Shown here piece by piece: positions 13,924 to 21,925 of a stretch of DNA of 22,035 nucleotides. Below the pieces are notes generated by a model. That model made no database searches. It worked only from the letters and a program-made list of their open reading frames with translations, and was not told where the DNA came from. Every line of letters starts with the position of its first letter. Position 1 is the first letter of the stretch. Source of the stretch: Limimaricola sp041580155 (GTDB lineage: Bacteria; Pseudomonadota; Alphaproteobacteria; Rhodobacterales; Rhodobacteraceae). The translations under genes and the position numbers were made by a program. Location: contig JBFGEI010000017.1 of the NCBI GenBank assembly GCA_041580155.1, positions 1 to 22,035 of the forward strand, given 5' to 3'.

Positions 13924-14657
13924 GCGATTTCCTCCGCTTGGGAGCTGCGGGCGCGGCGGATCAGCCAGCGGACGCCCATAAGATCGGGAACGCCCTGCAG
14001 GCCGCGCTTCCAGTTGGTGTAATTCGAAGACCCATGGCGCCGCGGCCGGTCCGAGACCGGGATGTAGGCGGTGCTGGCGCCGTAGGCGGTGAACAGCGCC
14101 GGCAGGTAGCGGTGCTGGCCGTGAAAGAACGGCAGCGCCAGGTGGCGGTCGCGCTCGAACACCTTGAGACCGCAGCCGGTGTCGGGGCAGTCGTCGCCCA
14201 GGACCCGGCGCCGCAGCCGGTTGGCCCACCGCGACGCGGTGCGCTTGGACCAGGTGTCGCGGCGCTTGGCGCGAACCCCGCCGACCAGCTGCGGCCCGGC
14301 GGGATCGTAGGCCGCCACCAGCGCCGGGATATCGCCCGGCGGGTTCTGCCCGTCGCCGTCCAGCGTCGCGACCAGCGGATAGCGCGCCGCCGCCACGCCG
14401 GTGCGCACCGAGGCGCTCTGGCCGCAGTTGCGCCGGTGCCGCAGCACCCGCAGCCGCGGATGCGTGGCGCGCAGCGCCAGCAGCCGCGCCACCCCGTCAT
14501 CAGTGGAGCAATCGTCGACCACGATGACTTCGCCAAGCAGCGTCTCGGGCAGCAGCGTGAAGGCTTCGGTGACCAGCGCGTCGATGTTCCCGGCTTCGTT
14601 ATACGCGGGAATGACCAGCGAAATCATCTTGTTGTCTGACGTGGTTGTTACGTTCAT
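13920..14657 (-). CDS. GT2 family glycosyltransferase (ArnC/DPM1-like)
   Basis: This is a 245-residue GT-A fold glycosyltransferase that probably loads a sugar from a nucleotide donor onto polyprenyl phosphate at the cytosolic face. The N-terminal block is SLVIPAYNEAGNIDALV. The nucleotide-binding acids are VVDDCSTDD (D48, D49), the metal-binding DxD-like motif is LDGDGQNPP (D100, D102), and GSSNYTNWKRGLQG resembles the C-terminal motif of DPM1/ArnC enzymes. The two C-terminal membrane segments of ArnC are absent, so the enzyme would be peripheral. Its ATG at 14657 overlaps the mfd stop as ATGA; M11 at 14627 is an alternative start closer to the usual family N-terminus. Confidence 0.88.
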   Translation of the reverse strand: MNVTTTSDNKMISLVIPAYNEAGNIDALVTEAFTLLPETLLGEVIVVDDCSTDDGVARLLALRATHPRLRVLRHRRNCGQSASVRTGVAAARYPLVATLDGDGQNPPGDIPALVAAYDPAGPQLVGGVRAKRRDTWSKRTASRWANRLRRRVLGDDCPDTGCGLKVFERDRHLALPFFHGQHRYLPALFTAYGASTAYIPVSDRPRRHGSSNYTNWKRGLQGVPDLMGVRWLIRRARSSQAEEIA

Positions 14658-17600
14658 CCGACCGCTGCCTTTGCCTTTTTCGCCGCCTTCACCTTGTCGG
14701 CAAGATCGCGGGCGATCTGGAACGCGCCGCGGATCTTGTCGGCTTCCTTGGTCCATTCGCGCATCACCACGATCTTGTTGTCCTTCACCTTGGCCTGGCC
14801 CTTCTGGTCCTGAATGAATTCCACCAGCCCCTCGGGCGAGACGAACTTGTCGCGGTGGAAGCGCACCGTCGCGCCCTTCGGCCCGGCGTCGAGCTGGCTG
14901 ATCCCGGCCTTCAGGCACATCGCCTTGATCCGCACCACCAGCATCAGCGTGTTGACCTCTTTCGGCAACGGCCCGAACCGGTCGATCAGCTCGGCGGCGA
15001 AGCCCTCGAGCTCGACCTTGGTGGTCAGCTCGGACAGCCGGCGATACAGCCCCAGCCGCACGTCGAGATCGGGTACGTAGGCCTCGGGGATCAGCACCGG
15101 CACCCCGAGGTTGATCTGCGGCGCCCACTGGCCGTCGTCGGCGATGCCCTCGGCCTCGCCCGACTTGATCTTGGCGATCTGGTCCTCGAGCATCTGCTGG
15201 TACAGCTCGTAGCCGACCTCGCGCATCTGGCCCGACTGCTCTTCGCCAAGCAGGTTGCCGGCGCCGCGAATGTCGAGATCCTGGCTGGCCAGGGTGAAAC
15301 CGGCGCCGAGGCTGTCGAGACTGCCCAGCACCCGCAACCGCTTCTCCGCCGCCGGAGTCAGCTTCATCCGCGGCTTGGTGGTCATGTAGGCGTAGGCGCG
15401 GGTCTTCGAGCGGCCGACCCGGCCGCGGATCTGGTAGAGCTGGGCCAGGCCGAACATGTCGGCGCGGTGCACGATCATCGTGTTGGCGGTCGGGATGTCG
15501 AGGCCGCTCTCGACGATCGTGGTCGCCAGCAGCACGTCGTACTTGCCGTCGTAGAAGGCGTTCATCCGGTCGTCGAGCTCGCCCGCCGCCATCTGGCCAT
15601 GCGCCACCACCACCGAGACCTCGGGGACCTCCTTGCGCAGGAACTCCTCGATCTCCGGCAGGTCGCTGACGCGCGGCACCACGAAGAAGCTCTGGCCGCC
15701 GCGGTAGCGTTCGCGCAGCAGCGCCTCGCGCACCGTCACCGCGTCGAATTCGCTGACATAGGTGCGGATCGCCAGCCGGTCGACCGGCGGCGTGCCGATG
15801 ATCGACAGCTCGCGCACCCCCGACAGCGACAGCTGCAACGTGCGCGGGATCGGCGTCGCGGTCAGCGTCAGCACGTGGACATCGGTGCGCAGCGACTTCA
15901 GCCGCTCCTTGTGCGACACGCCGAAGTGCTGTTCCTCGTCGATCACCAGCAGCCCGAGATCCTTGAACTTCACCGACTTCGCCAGCAGCGCATGGGTGCC
16001 GATGACGATGTCGACCGTGCCCTTGGCCAGCCCGTCGCGGGTTGCCGCGGCCTCCTTGGCCGAAACGAAGCGCGACAGCGGCCGCACGTTGATCGGAAAG
16101 CCGCGGAACCGCTCGGCAAAGCCCTTGTAGTGCTGCCGCGCCAGCAGCGTGGTCGGCGCCACCACGGCGACCTGCACCCCCGACATCGCCGCGACGAAGG
16201 CGGCGCGGATCGCCACCTCGGTCTTGCCGAAGCCGACGTCGCCGCAGACCAGCCGGTCCATCGGGCTGCCGGCTTCCATGTCGTTCAGCACGTCCTCGAT
16301 CGCCTGCAGCTGGTCCTCGGTCTCCTCGTAGGGGAACCGGGCGAGGAACTGCTCCCAGATGCTGTCCTGCGGCACCAGCCGCGGCGCGCTGCGCAGCGCC
16401 CGCTCGGCGGCGACCCGGATCAGCCTGTCCGCCATCTGGCGGATCCGTTCCTTCAGCCGCGCCTTCTTGGCCTGCCAGGCGCCGCCGCCGAGCTTGTCGA
16501 GCAGGCCTTCCTCGTGGCCGAAGCGGCTCAGCAGTTCGATGTTCTCGACCGGCAGGTACAGCTTCGAGCTTTCGGCGTATTCCAGCAGCAGGCATTCATG
16601 CGCCGCGCCAAGCGCCGTCACCACCTCGAGCCCGAGGTAACGGCCGACGCCGTGATCGACATGGACCACCAGGTCGCCCGGCGACAGGCTTTGCGCCTCG
16701 GTCAGGAAATTCTCGGCCCGGCGCCGCTTGCGGCTGGTGCGGATCAGCCGTTCGCCAAGCACGTCCTGTTCCGAGATCACCGTGAGGTCGCGCCCGGTGA
16801 AGCCGTGCTCCAGCGGCCAGACCGCAAGATGCAGCCCGCGCTTGCCGACACCCCCGAAGTCGCGCACCAGGATCGTCTCGGCCAGGCCCTCGTCCTCGAT
16901 CAGCCCGGCAAGCCGTTCGCGCGCGCCTTCGGAATAGGAGGCGATCACCACCGGGCCGGCGGCCATGCGGTCCTTCACATGCGCCGCCAGCGCCGCGAAC
17001 AGGCTGATGTTCTCCTGCTGCCGCTCGGGCGAGAAGTTGCGGCCGATCCGGCCGCCGGCGTCGATCACCCCCGGCCCGGTCGGCTGCGCCGAGGCGCTGA
17101 ACCGCAGCACCCGGCGACCGGCGGTGGCCTTGGTCCAGCCGGCCTCGTCCAGGTAGACCAGCGCCGGAGGCGCCGGCTTGTAGACCGAATCCATCCGGCC
17201 CTTCTGCGACATCGCGTGGCGCCTCGTGTCGTAGGCGTCGGCCACCAGCGTCCAGCGGGCGTCGCGCTGCGCGTCGGACTGTTCGTCCAGCGTGATCGGC
17301 GCGTCGGGCAGATAGTCGAACAGGGTTTCCAGCCGCTCGTGGAAGAAGCCGAGCCAATGCTCCATTCCCGATTGCTTGCGACCGGCGCTGACCGCCTCGT
17401 AGAGCGGGTCGTCGGTGCCGGCGGCGCCGAATTCGATCCGGTAGTTCTGCCGGAACCGGGTGATCGCGTCGTCGTCGAGGATCACCTCGGAGACCGGCGC
17501 CAGCTCGACCATGTCGAGCTTTTCGGTGGTGCGCTGGGTGGCGGCGTCGAACCGCCGCGCGCCGTCGAGCACGTCGCCGAACAGGTCGAGCCGGATCGGC

Positions 17601-18121
17601 CCGGACTGGCCCGGCGGGAAGATGTCGATGATGCCGCCGCGCACCGCGTAATCGCCGGGCTCGGTCACCGTCGGGCTTTGCACGAAGCCCATGCGGACCA
17701 GGAATCCGCGCAGCGCCGTCTCGTCGATCCGGTCGCCGACGCGGGCGCTGAACGCGGCCTCGCGCAGCAGGTCGCGGGCCGGCAGCCGTTGCGTCGCGGC
17801 GTTGACCGTGGTCAGCAGCACGAAGCGGTCCGGCATGCCGTGCATCAGCCCGGCCAGCACCGCCATCCGCGCCGCCGAGATCTCGGCCGCCGGCGATACC
17901 CGGTCGTAGGGCAGGCAGTCCCAGGCCGGGAAGGTCACCACCGGCATCTCGGGCGCGTAGAACGCCAGCGTCGCGCGCATCGCCGCCATCCGCTTGTCGT
18001 CGCGCGCGACGTGGATCACCGGGCCGTCGGCGCGCGCGATCTCGTCGAGGACGAGGCGCGCGTCGAAGCCCTCGGGGGCTCCGCCGACAAGAATGCTGTT
18101 GGTTTTGGTGCTGTTCGCCAT
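14654..18121 (-). CDS. mfd: Transcription-repair coupling factor Mfd
   Basis: This 1155-residue translocase is full length for Mfd. It removes RNA polymerase stalled at DNA damage and recruits UvrA. The order of parts is: a UvrB-like N-terminal region with FPAWDCLPYDRVSP and DYAVRGGIIDIFPPG; the polymerase-interaction domain around SPGDLVVHVDHGVGRYLGLE; helicase motif I GDVGFGKTE with K633 (E. coli K634 by memory); motif II DEEQHFG (728-731); motif III LTATPIPRTL; a motif VI region YQIRGRVGRSKTRAYAY; and a C-terminal TRCF domain ending in a Lys/Ala-rich tail. The ATG at 18121 has at most a weak AGGT upstream and may be leaderless. The next three genes are coupled to it by overlaps, which is unusual company for mfd. 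Confidence 0.97.
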   Translation of the reverse strand: MANSTKTNSILVGGAPEGFDARLVLDEIARADGPVIHVARDDKRMAAMRATLAFYAPEMPVVTFPAWDCLPYDRVSPAAEISAARMAVLAGLMHGMPDRFVLLTTVNAATQRLPARDLLREAAFSARVGDRIDETALRGFLVRMGFVQSPTVTEPGDYAVRGGIIDIFPPGQSGPIRLDLFGDVLDGARRFDAATQRTTEKLDMVELAPVSEVILDDDAITRFRQNYRIEFGAAGTDDPLYEAVSAGRKQSGMEHWLGFFHERLETLFDYLPDAPITLDEQSDAQRDARWTLVADAYDTRRHAMSQKGRMDSVYKPAPPALVYLDEAGWTKATAGRRVLRFSASAQPTGPGVIDAGGRIGRNFSPERQQENISLFAALAAHVKDRMAAGPVVIASYSEGARERLAGLIEDEGLAETILVRDFGGVGKRGLHLAVWPLEHGFTGRDLTVISEQDVLGERLIRTSRKRRRAENFLTEAQSLSPGDLVVHVDHGVGRYLGLEVVTALGAAHECLLLEYAESSKLYLPVENIELLSRFGHEEGLLDKLGGGAWQAKKARLKERIRQMADRLIRVAAERALRSAPRLVPQDSIWEQFLARFPYEETEDQLQAIEDVLNDMEAGSPMDRLVCGDVGFGKTEVAIRAAFVAAMSGVQVAVVAPTTLLARQHYKGFAERFRGFPINVRPLSRFVSAKEAAATRDGLAKGTVDIVIGTHALLAKSVKFKDLGLLVIDEEQHFGVSHKERLKSLRTDVHVLTLTATPIPRTLQLSLSGVRELSIIGTPPVDRLAIRTYVSEFDAVTVREALLRERYRGGQSFFVVPRVSDLPEIEEFLRKEVPEVSVVVAHGQMAAGELDDRMNAFYDGKYDVLLATTIVESGLDIPTANTMIVHRADMFGLAQLYQIRGRVGRSKTRAYAYMTTKPRMKLTPAAEKRLRVLGSLDSLGAGFTLASQDLDIRGAGNLLGEEQSGQMREVGYELYQQMLEDQIAKIKSGEAEGIADDGQWAPQINLGVPVLIPEAYVPDLDVRLGLYRRLSELTTKVELEGFAAELIDRFGPLPKEVNTLMLVVRIKAMCLKAGISQLDAGPKGATVRFHRDKFVSPEGLVEFIQDQKGQAKVKDNKIVVMREWTKEADKIRGAFQIARDLADKVKAAKKAKAAVG

Positions 18122-18128
18122 TCGCGCT

Positions 18129-18156
18129 GACCTACCGCTTGGGGGCCGGCTGTCAA
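18129..18156 (-). promoter_or_regulatory. Candidate promoter of mfd
   Basis: On the minus strand TTGACA (18151-18156, a perfect -35) is followed after 16 bp by TAGGTC (18129-18134). Transcription would start at about 18121-18122, the first base of the mfd ATG, so the mRNA could be leaderless. The -10 is poor (three of six bases), so readthrough from the upstream membrane-protein gene 48 bp away is also possible. Confidence 0.35.
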
Positions 18157-18169
18157 GCGCCGCGGCGCG

Positions 18170-18694
18170 TCAGAAGCCGGGAACGACCGCCAGGTTCTGA
18201 TACATTCCGAACATCGCGGTGACGAAGATCGAGATCATCCCGACCACCTGGGTCCAGAACCTCAGCCGCGCCAACCGCTTGTACAGCAGCTCTCCGTCGT
18301 GTGGTTGTGTGGCGATCCGCCGCGCCGTGGCCAGCCGCATCGCGCCGATGATGGTCAGCGGCAGCGCGATCAGCACCACCGCCTGGGCGAATTCGACCCA
18401 GTACCAGAACCCGAGGATCAGCAGCACGGTCAGCATGAAGGCGGTGCCGCCGAACAGCCAGACCCCGGACATGCCGCTGATGTGCAGCAGCCGGTCGATG
18501 TTGATCCGCACCAGGTCGCGCAGGTCGCGGTCGGCCTGGCCGCCGTGCCGGCGCGCCCGCACCACCATGTCGAACGGCACGCCGAGAACCCAGTGGCTGG
18601 TCGACGACCAGACCAGCGCCAGCATGATCCAGAACCACAGGTTGGAGAACGACCGCATGTCGATCACTTCGAAGAGAGTCTTGGTCAGGTCCAC
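18170..18694 (-). CDS. Conserved Rhodobacterales membrane protein, function unknown
   Basis: This is a 174-residue protein with about four membrane segments (WFWIMLALVWSSTSHWVLGV, WLFGGTAFMLTVLLILGFWYWVEF, VVLIALPLTIIGAM and a C-terminal WTQVVGMISIFVTAMFG). A basic loop with RARRHGGQADRDLRDLVRINIDRLL lies between the first two. I recall relatives in Rhodobacteraceae labelled component of SufBCD complex. I see no Fe-S or Suf feature here, so that label should not be relied on. The start is set at the GTG at 18694 because GGGAAG lies 9 nt upstream and the product then starts with DLTKTLFEVIDMRSFSN, as in the relatives I remember. A TTG at 18703 is the longer option. It precedes mfd by 48 bp on the same strand. 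Confidence 0.8.
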   Translation of the reverse strand: MDLTKTLFEVIDMRSFSNLWFWIMLALVWSSTSHWVLGVPFDMVVRARRHGGQADRDLRDLVRINIDRLLHISGMSGVWLFGGTAFMLTVLLILGFWYWVEFAQAVVLIALPLTIIGAMRLATARRIATQPHDGELLYKRLARLRFWTQVVGMISIFVTAMFGMYQNLAVVPGF

Positions 18695-18808
18695 GCGCGG
18701 CAACTTCCCGTTTCACAACAGGCGGACCCTAGCCGTGGCCCTTGGCGATGCCCAGTCTTGTGACGCCCAAGGTTTAATGCGACCAGCGGGAATGTGATAT
18801 GAAATCCT

Positions 18809-18829
18809 CGCGGCTGCCGGGCAGCCGCG
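18809..18829 (+). promoter_or_regulatory. GC-rich hairpin in the hemB leader
   Basis: CGCGGCTGC (18809-18817) and GCAGCCGCG (18821-18829) form a perfect 9-bp stem with a 3-nt loop. It ends 7 bp before the GGAAAG ribosome binding site (18837-18842) of hemB. It has no T-tract. A role in translation or mRNA stability is possible but inferred only from its position. Confidence 0.4.
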
Positions 18830-18849
18830 CGCCGCCGGAAAGATCGCTC

Positions 18850-19860
18850 ATGCCGCAGACTCCCGCCTTCGCCCCCGCCGCCTTCCCCGCCGCCCGGCCG
18901 CGCCGGCTGCGCCGCAGCGCCGCGCTGCGCGCGATGGTCCGCGAAACCGCGCTGTCGCCGGACGACCTGATCTGGCCGATCTTCCTGATGCAGGGCCGCG
19001 ACGACGAGACCGCGATCGGCTCGATGCCCGGGGTTACCCGGCGCACCGTCGACCGCGCCGTGGCGGCGGCCCGCGAGGCGCGTGACCTCGGCATTCCGGC
19101 GCTCTGCCTGTTCCCCTACACCGCGCTGGAAAGCCGGACCGAGGATTGCGCCGAGGCCTGGAGCGACGACAACCTGACCAATACCGCGATCCGCGCGATC
19201 AAGGACGCGGTGCCGGAGCTCGCGATCATGACCGACATCGCGCTCGATCCGTACAACATCAACGGCCATGACGGCTTTGTCGAAGACGGGGTGATCGTCA
19301 ACGACCGCACGGTCGAGGCGCTGGTCAAGATGGCGCTGGCCCAGGCCCGCGCCGGGGCCGACATCCTGGGTCCGTCGGACATGATGGACGGCCGGATCGG
19401 CGCGATCCGCGCCGCACTGGAATCCGAGGGCCACGGCGAGGTCGCGATCCTCAGCTACGCCGCCAAGTTCGCCAGCGGCTTCTACGGCCCGTTCCGCGAC
19501 GCGGTCGGCGCTTCGGGGGCGCTCAAGGGCGACAAGAAGACTTACCAGATCGACCCGGCCAACGCCGATGAGGCGCTGCGCATGGTGGCGCGCGATCTGT
19601 CCGAGGGCGCCGACATGGTGATGGTCAAGCCGGGCATGCCCTATCTCGACGTCTGCCGCCGGGTGAAGGACGGCTTCGGCGTGCCGACCTTCGCCTATCA
19701 GGTGTCGGGCGAATATGCGATGATCCAGGCCGCGGTTCAGAACGGCTGGCTCGATCCCGACCGGGTGGTGCTGGAAAGCCTGCTGGCGTTCAAGCGCGCC
19801 GGCTGCGACGGCATCCTGACCTATTTCGCGCCGGACGCGGCGCGGCGGCTCGCCGGCTGA
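18850..19860 (+). CDS. hemB: Delta-aminolevulinic acid dehydratase (porphobilinogen synthase)
   Basis: This is a 336-residue cytosolic enzyme that condenses two 5-aminolevulinate molecules to porphobilinogen for heme, and in phototrophs for bacteriochlorophyll. The two active-site lysines are K206 (SYAAKFASGFYGPFRDA) and K260 (MVKPGMPYLDV). At the usual zinc-cysteine site the sequence is DIALDPYNINGHDGF, with no cysteines, so this is the magnesium- or potassium-dependent type common in alphaproteobacteria. AARPRRLRRSAALRAMVRET near the N-terminus is also typical. The ATG at 18850 is preferred over 18799 because GGAAAG is 7 nt upstream and the family N-terminus then fits. No photosynthesis gene is visible nearby. 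Confidence 0.96.
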   Translation: MPQTPAFAPAAFPAARPRRLRRSAALRAMVRETALSPDDLIWPIFLMQGRDDETAIGSMPGVTRRTVDRAVAAAREARDLGIPALCLFPYTALESRTEDCAEAWSDDNLTNTAIRAIKDAVPELAIMTDIALDPYNINGHDGFVEDGVIVNDRTVEALVKMALAQARAGADILGPSDMMDGRIGAIRAALESEGHGEVAILSYAAKFASGFYGPFRDAVGASGALKGDKKTYQIDPANADEALRMVARDLSEGADMVMVKPGMPYLDVCRRVKDGFGVPTFAYQVSGEYAMIQAAVQNGWLDPDRVVLESLLAFKRAGCDGILTYFAPDAARRLAG

Positions 19861-19897
19861 CCACCGCGCATCGGCAGCCTGAACGGGCCGGCAACGG

Positions 19898-19926
19898 ATG
19901 ACACCGCGCCGGTTCTCGCCTATCCT
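19898..19926 (+). promoter_or_regulatory. Candidate promoter of the SYLF lipoprotein gene
   Basis: ATGACA (19898-19903, five of six to TTGACA) is followed after 17 bp by TATCCT (19921-19926). Transcription would start near 19933, giving a leader of about 60 nt. That leader contains the 14-bp palindrome at 19961-19974 and a TCGCCC/GGGCGA inverted repeat just before it. Confidence 0.5.
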
Positions 19927-19960
19927 GCGCGGGATCGCCCGGTCACAAGGGCGACGCAAC

Positions 19961-19974
19961 GCCCGTGCACGGGC
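19961..19974. repeat. Perfect 14-bp palindrome GCCCGTGCACGGGC
   Basis: The palindrome has no central spacer and lies 17 bp before the ATG of the lipoprotein gene, downstream of the likely promoter. It is preceded by another inverted repeat, TCGCCC/GGGCGA, at about 19935-19953. It could be an operator or an mRNA structure near the ribosome binding site. GC-rich DNA makes chance palindromes more likely. Confidence 0.4.
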
Positions 19975-19991
19975 CACACGAGGGCAGTTTC

Positions 19992-20549
19992 ATGACCACA
20001 ACCACAAGACGTAGCCTGATTCTGGGCGCCGGCGCTGTCGGGCTGCTGGCAGCCTGCGACAACGGCATTGGCGGCGACGGCGGCTCGCGGATCGACGCGC
20101 GGGTGCAGAGCACGCTGAACTACATGTTCCAGACCTACCCCGGCACCCAGGACCTGGCGCGGACCGCGCGCGGTATGCTGGTGATGCCGCTGGTCACCGA
20201 GGTCGGGCTTGGCTTCGGCGGCTCCTACGGCCGCGGCGCGCTGGTGGTCGGTCAGAGCACGGTCGACTACTACTCGGCCGCGGCGGCCAGCGCCGGGCTG
20301 CAGATCGGCGCGCAGCAATTCAGCCACGTGCTGTTCTTCATGACCGAACAGTCGCTGATGGAATTCCGCCGGTCGCCGGGCTGGGCTGCCGGTGCCGATG
20401 TCGAATACGCGGTCAACGACCGCGGCGAGATGCTGCGCGCCGAAACCACGACCTCGCTGTCGCCGGTGATCGCGGTGGTGTTCGCCCAGACCGGGCTGCG
20501 GGTCGGCGCCACGCTCGAGGGCACCAAGTACAGCCGCATCATCCCGTGA
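19992..20549 (+). CDS. SYLF (Ysc84-like) domain lipoprotein
   Basis: This is a 185-residue exported lipoprotein. The N-terminus TTTTRRSLILGAGAVGLLAAC combines a twin-arginine-like motif with a lipobox (C22). It is therefore probably lipidated and perhaps Tat-exported. The mature part has the SYLF/Ysc84 features: ARTARGMLVMPLVTEVGLGF, then GGSYGRGALVVG, YYSAAAASAGLQIGAQQFSH and the late ETTTSLSPVIAVVFAQTGLRVGATLEG. SYLF domains bind phosphoinositides or lipids in eukaryotes, and the bacterial role is unknown. The ATG at 19992 follows GAGGGCAG. The stop overlaps the convergent DUF2254 gene by 11 bp. Confidence 0.87.
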   Translation: MTTTTRRSLILGAGAVGLLAACDNGIGGDGGSRIDARVQSTLNYMFQTYPGTQDLARTARGMLVMPLVTEVGLGFGGSYGRGALVVGQSTVDYYSAAAASAGLQIGAQQFSHVLFFMTEQSLMEFRRSPGWAAGADVEYAVNDRGEMLRAETTTSLSPVIAVVFAQTGLRVGATLEGTKYSRIIP

Positions 20550-21819
20550 CGCCATCCCCGGCGAGGCTGTCTTGCAGCACCGCCGCCGGGGTCGCCTGAC
20601 GCAGCCGGTCGCGGTCGGACGGGAAGGCAAGCCCCGTCTGGCCGCGCCGCCAGACCTCGCAGCCGGTACGATGCGCCGCCAGCGCGATGCCGTGGTCGGG
20701 ATGCCGGGCCAGTGCGGTCAGCGTCTTCTGCATCGAGATCAGCACCTCGACCTGCGCCGCCCCGTCGCGGGCAATCGCCAGGAACCCGTCGATCAGCAGA
20801 TCCTGCGGATCGAGCGGCTCCAGCCAGACCCGGTCGTGATGCACCTCGTGGTCGCCGCCGATCTCGTCGCGGAACGACCCGAGCACCCGGCCGATCCGGC
20901 CGATCACGTCGATCGCGGTGCCCGGATCGTTGATCCCGGTCGACAGCGCCTTGCTGCCGATCTCGGACAGCATCAGCAGGCCGAAGCGCGGGTCCTGCTC
21001 GGTGGTGCGCAGCTCGCCCATGTGGATGTGGTCGAGCACCGCCCTGTCGAAGGCCTCGTCGCCGCCGGTGACATGCGCCAGGGTTTCGCCGAAGTGCACG
21101 AAGCGGCCGACCGGCGCCTCGAGATAGACCCGGCCGTCGGCCTTCTCGGCCGCCTCCTGCAGGCTTTCCTGATAGATCGCCTGGACGTAACCGGTGCGCG
21201 GCGACCGGATCTCGCGGGCGTCGTCGGGAATGTCGCCGGCCTCGAGCGCGTTGCAGCCCAGGCAGGGCCGCTGCATCCGCGCCCGGAACGCGGCCAGGGT
21301 CTCGCGCTCGATCCGGGCGGTGGTGTCGAGCAGGCTGCCGAAGGCCTGCAGGTGCAGGATCCAGCGCAGGATCATCGCGACGATCAGCACCAGCACCACC
21401 AGCGTGGTGATGTACAGCGTCACCACCTCGCGTTCGCCGTAATACGGCGTGGCGATCAGGATGATCGCGGCCAGCGAATAGATGTAGGCGCCAATGAAGG
21501 TCGCCAGCACGGTCTGCGTCGTGGTGTCGGCCAGCAGCATCCGGTGCGCCCGCGGCGTCCAGCGGCTCGAGGCCGACTGGTGCACGCTGACCATCACCGA
21601 CAGCGAAAACGTGGTGACCGCCAGCATCGAGGTCGAGATGATGTCGAGCAGCCGGTTCAGCGCGTCGGCGCCGATGATCTCGGACAGGCCTTCGGGGATC
21701 AGCGCGCCGAACAGCTTGGCCATGCCGATCGCCACGAAGCTGAGCATTGAAATCAGCAGGACCCGCACCCAGAGGCGGCGGGACAGGCGGTGCAGCTGGC
21801 GCAGGAGCGTGGCGATCAT
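20539..21819 (-). CDS. DUF2254 family membrane protein
   Basis: This is a 426-residue predicted membrane protein. It has four membrane segments in the first 155 residues (about 17-40, 58-80, 103-124 and 132-153), then a cytosolic region of about 270 residues. Typical DUF2254 stretches are TFSLSVMVSVHQSASSRWTP, ATFIGAYIYSLAAI and, in the soluble part, GLLMLSEIGSKALSTGINDP followed by GTAIDVIGRIG. A CLGC pair (C186, C189) just after the last segment could bind a metal or be redox-active. The function is unknown. The start at the ATG 21819 (AGGG upstream) is preferred over 21984 because the longer form adds a low-quality N-terminus. Confidence 0.85.
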   Translation of the reverse strand: MIATLLRQLHRLSRRLWVRVLLISMLSFVAIGMAKLFGALIPEGLSEIIGADALNRLLDIISTSMLAVTTFSLSVMVSVHQSASSRWTPRAHRMLLADTTTQTVLATFIGAYIYSLAAIILIATPYYGEREVVTLYITTLVVLVLIVAMILRWILHLQAFGSLLDTTARIERETLAAFRARMQRPCLGCNALEAGDIPDDAREIRSPRTGYVQAIYQESLQEAAEKADGRVYLEAPVGRFVHFGETLAHVTGGDEAFDRAVLDHIHMGELRTTEQDPRFGLLMLSEIGSKALSTGINDPGTAIDVIGRIGRVLGSFRDEIGGDHEVHHDRVWLEPLDPQDLLIDGFLAIARDGAAQVEVLISMQKTLTALARHPDHGIALAAHRTGCEVWRRGQTGLAFPSDRDRLRQATPAAVLQDSLAGDGVTG

Positions 21820-21925
21820 CCGCCCTGTGTTCCAGTTGCCGTCGGCCACCGCAAGTCCCGGCGCGGCTGGCACAATGTCGCGGGTCGGGCTACCCCGGTG
21901 CGATCCAACCGTAAAAGGTGCCAAG

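Noticed and set aside
14658..16595. Long second-frame extension upstream of the GT2 gene on the minus strand
   Set aside because: It is a different frame of mfd; the composition is Arg/Gly/Ala-rich and the GT2 motifs begin only after 14657.
14645..18130. An 1161-codon open frame on the plus strand, antisense to mfd
   Set aside because: Mfd on the minus strand is certain. The antisense frame is rich in Arg, His, Gln and Leu with no domain, and long open antisense frames are expected from GC-rich third-position codon bias.
18170..18694. Annotation as a component of the SufBCD complex
   Set aside because: I recall this label on relatives, but the sequence is a small polytopic membrane protein with no Fe-S or Suf motif, and no suf genes are nearby.
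20539..20549. 11-bp tail-to-tail overlap of the SYLF and DUF2254 genes
   Set aside because: Short convergent overlaps are common in compact genomes and need no special explanation.
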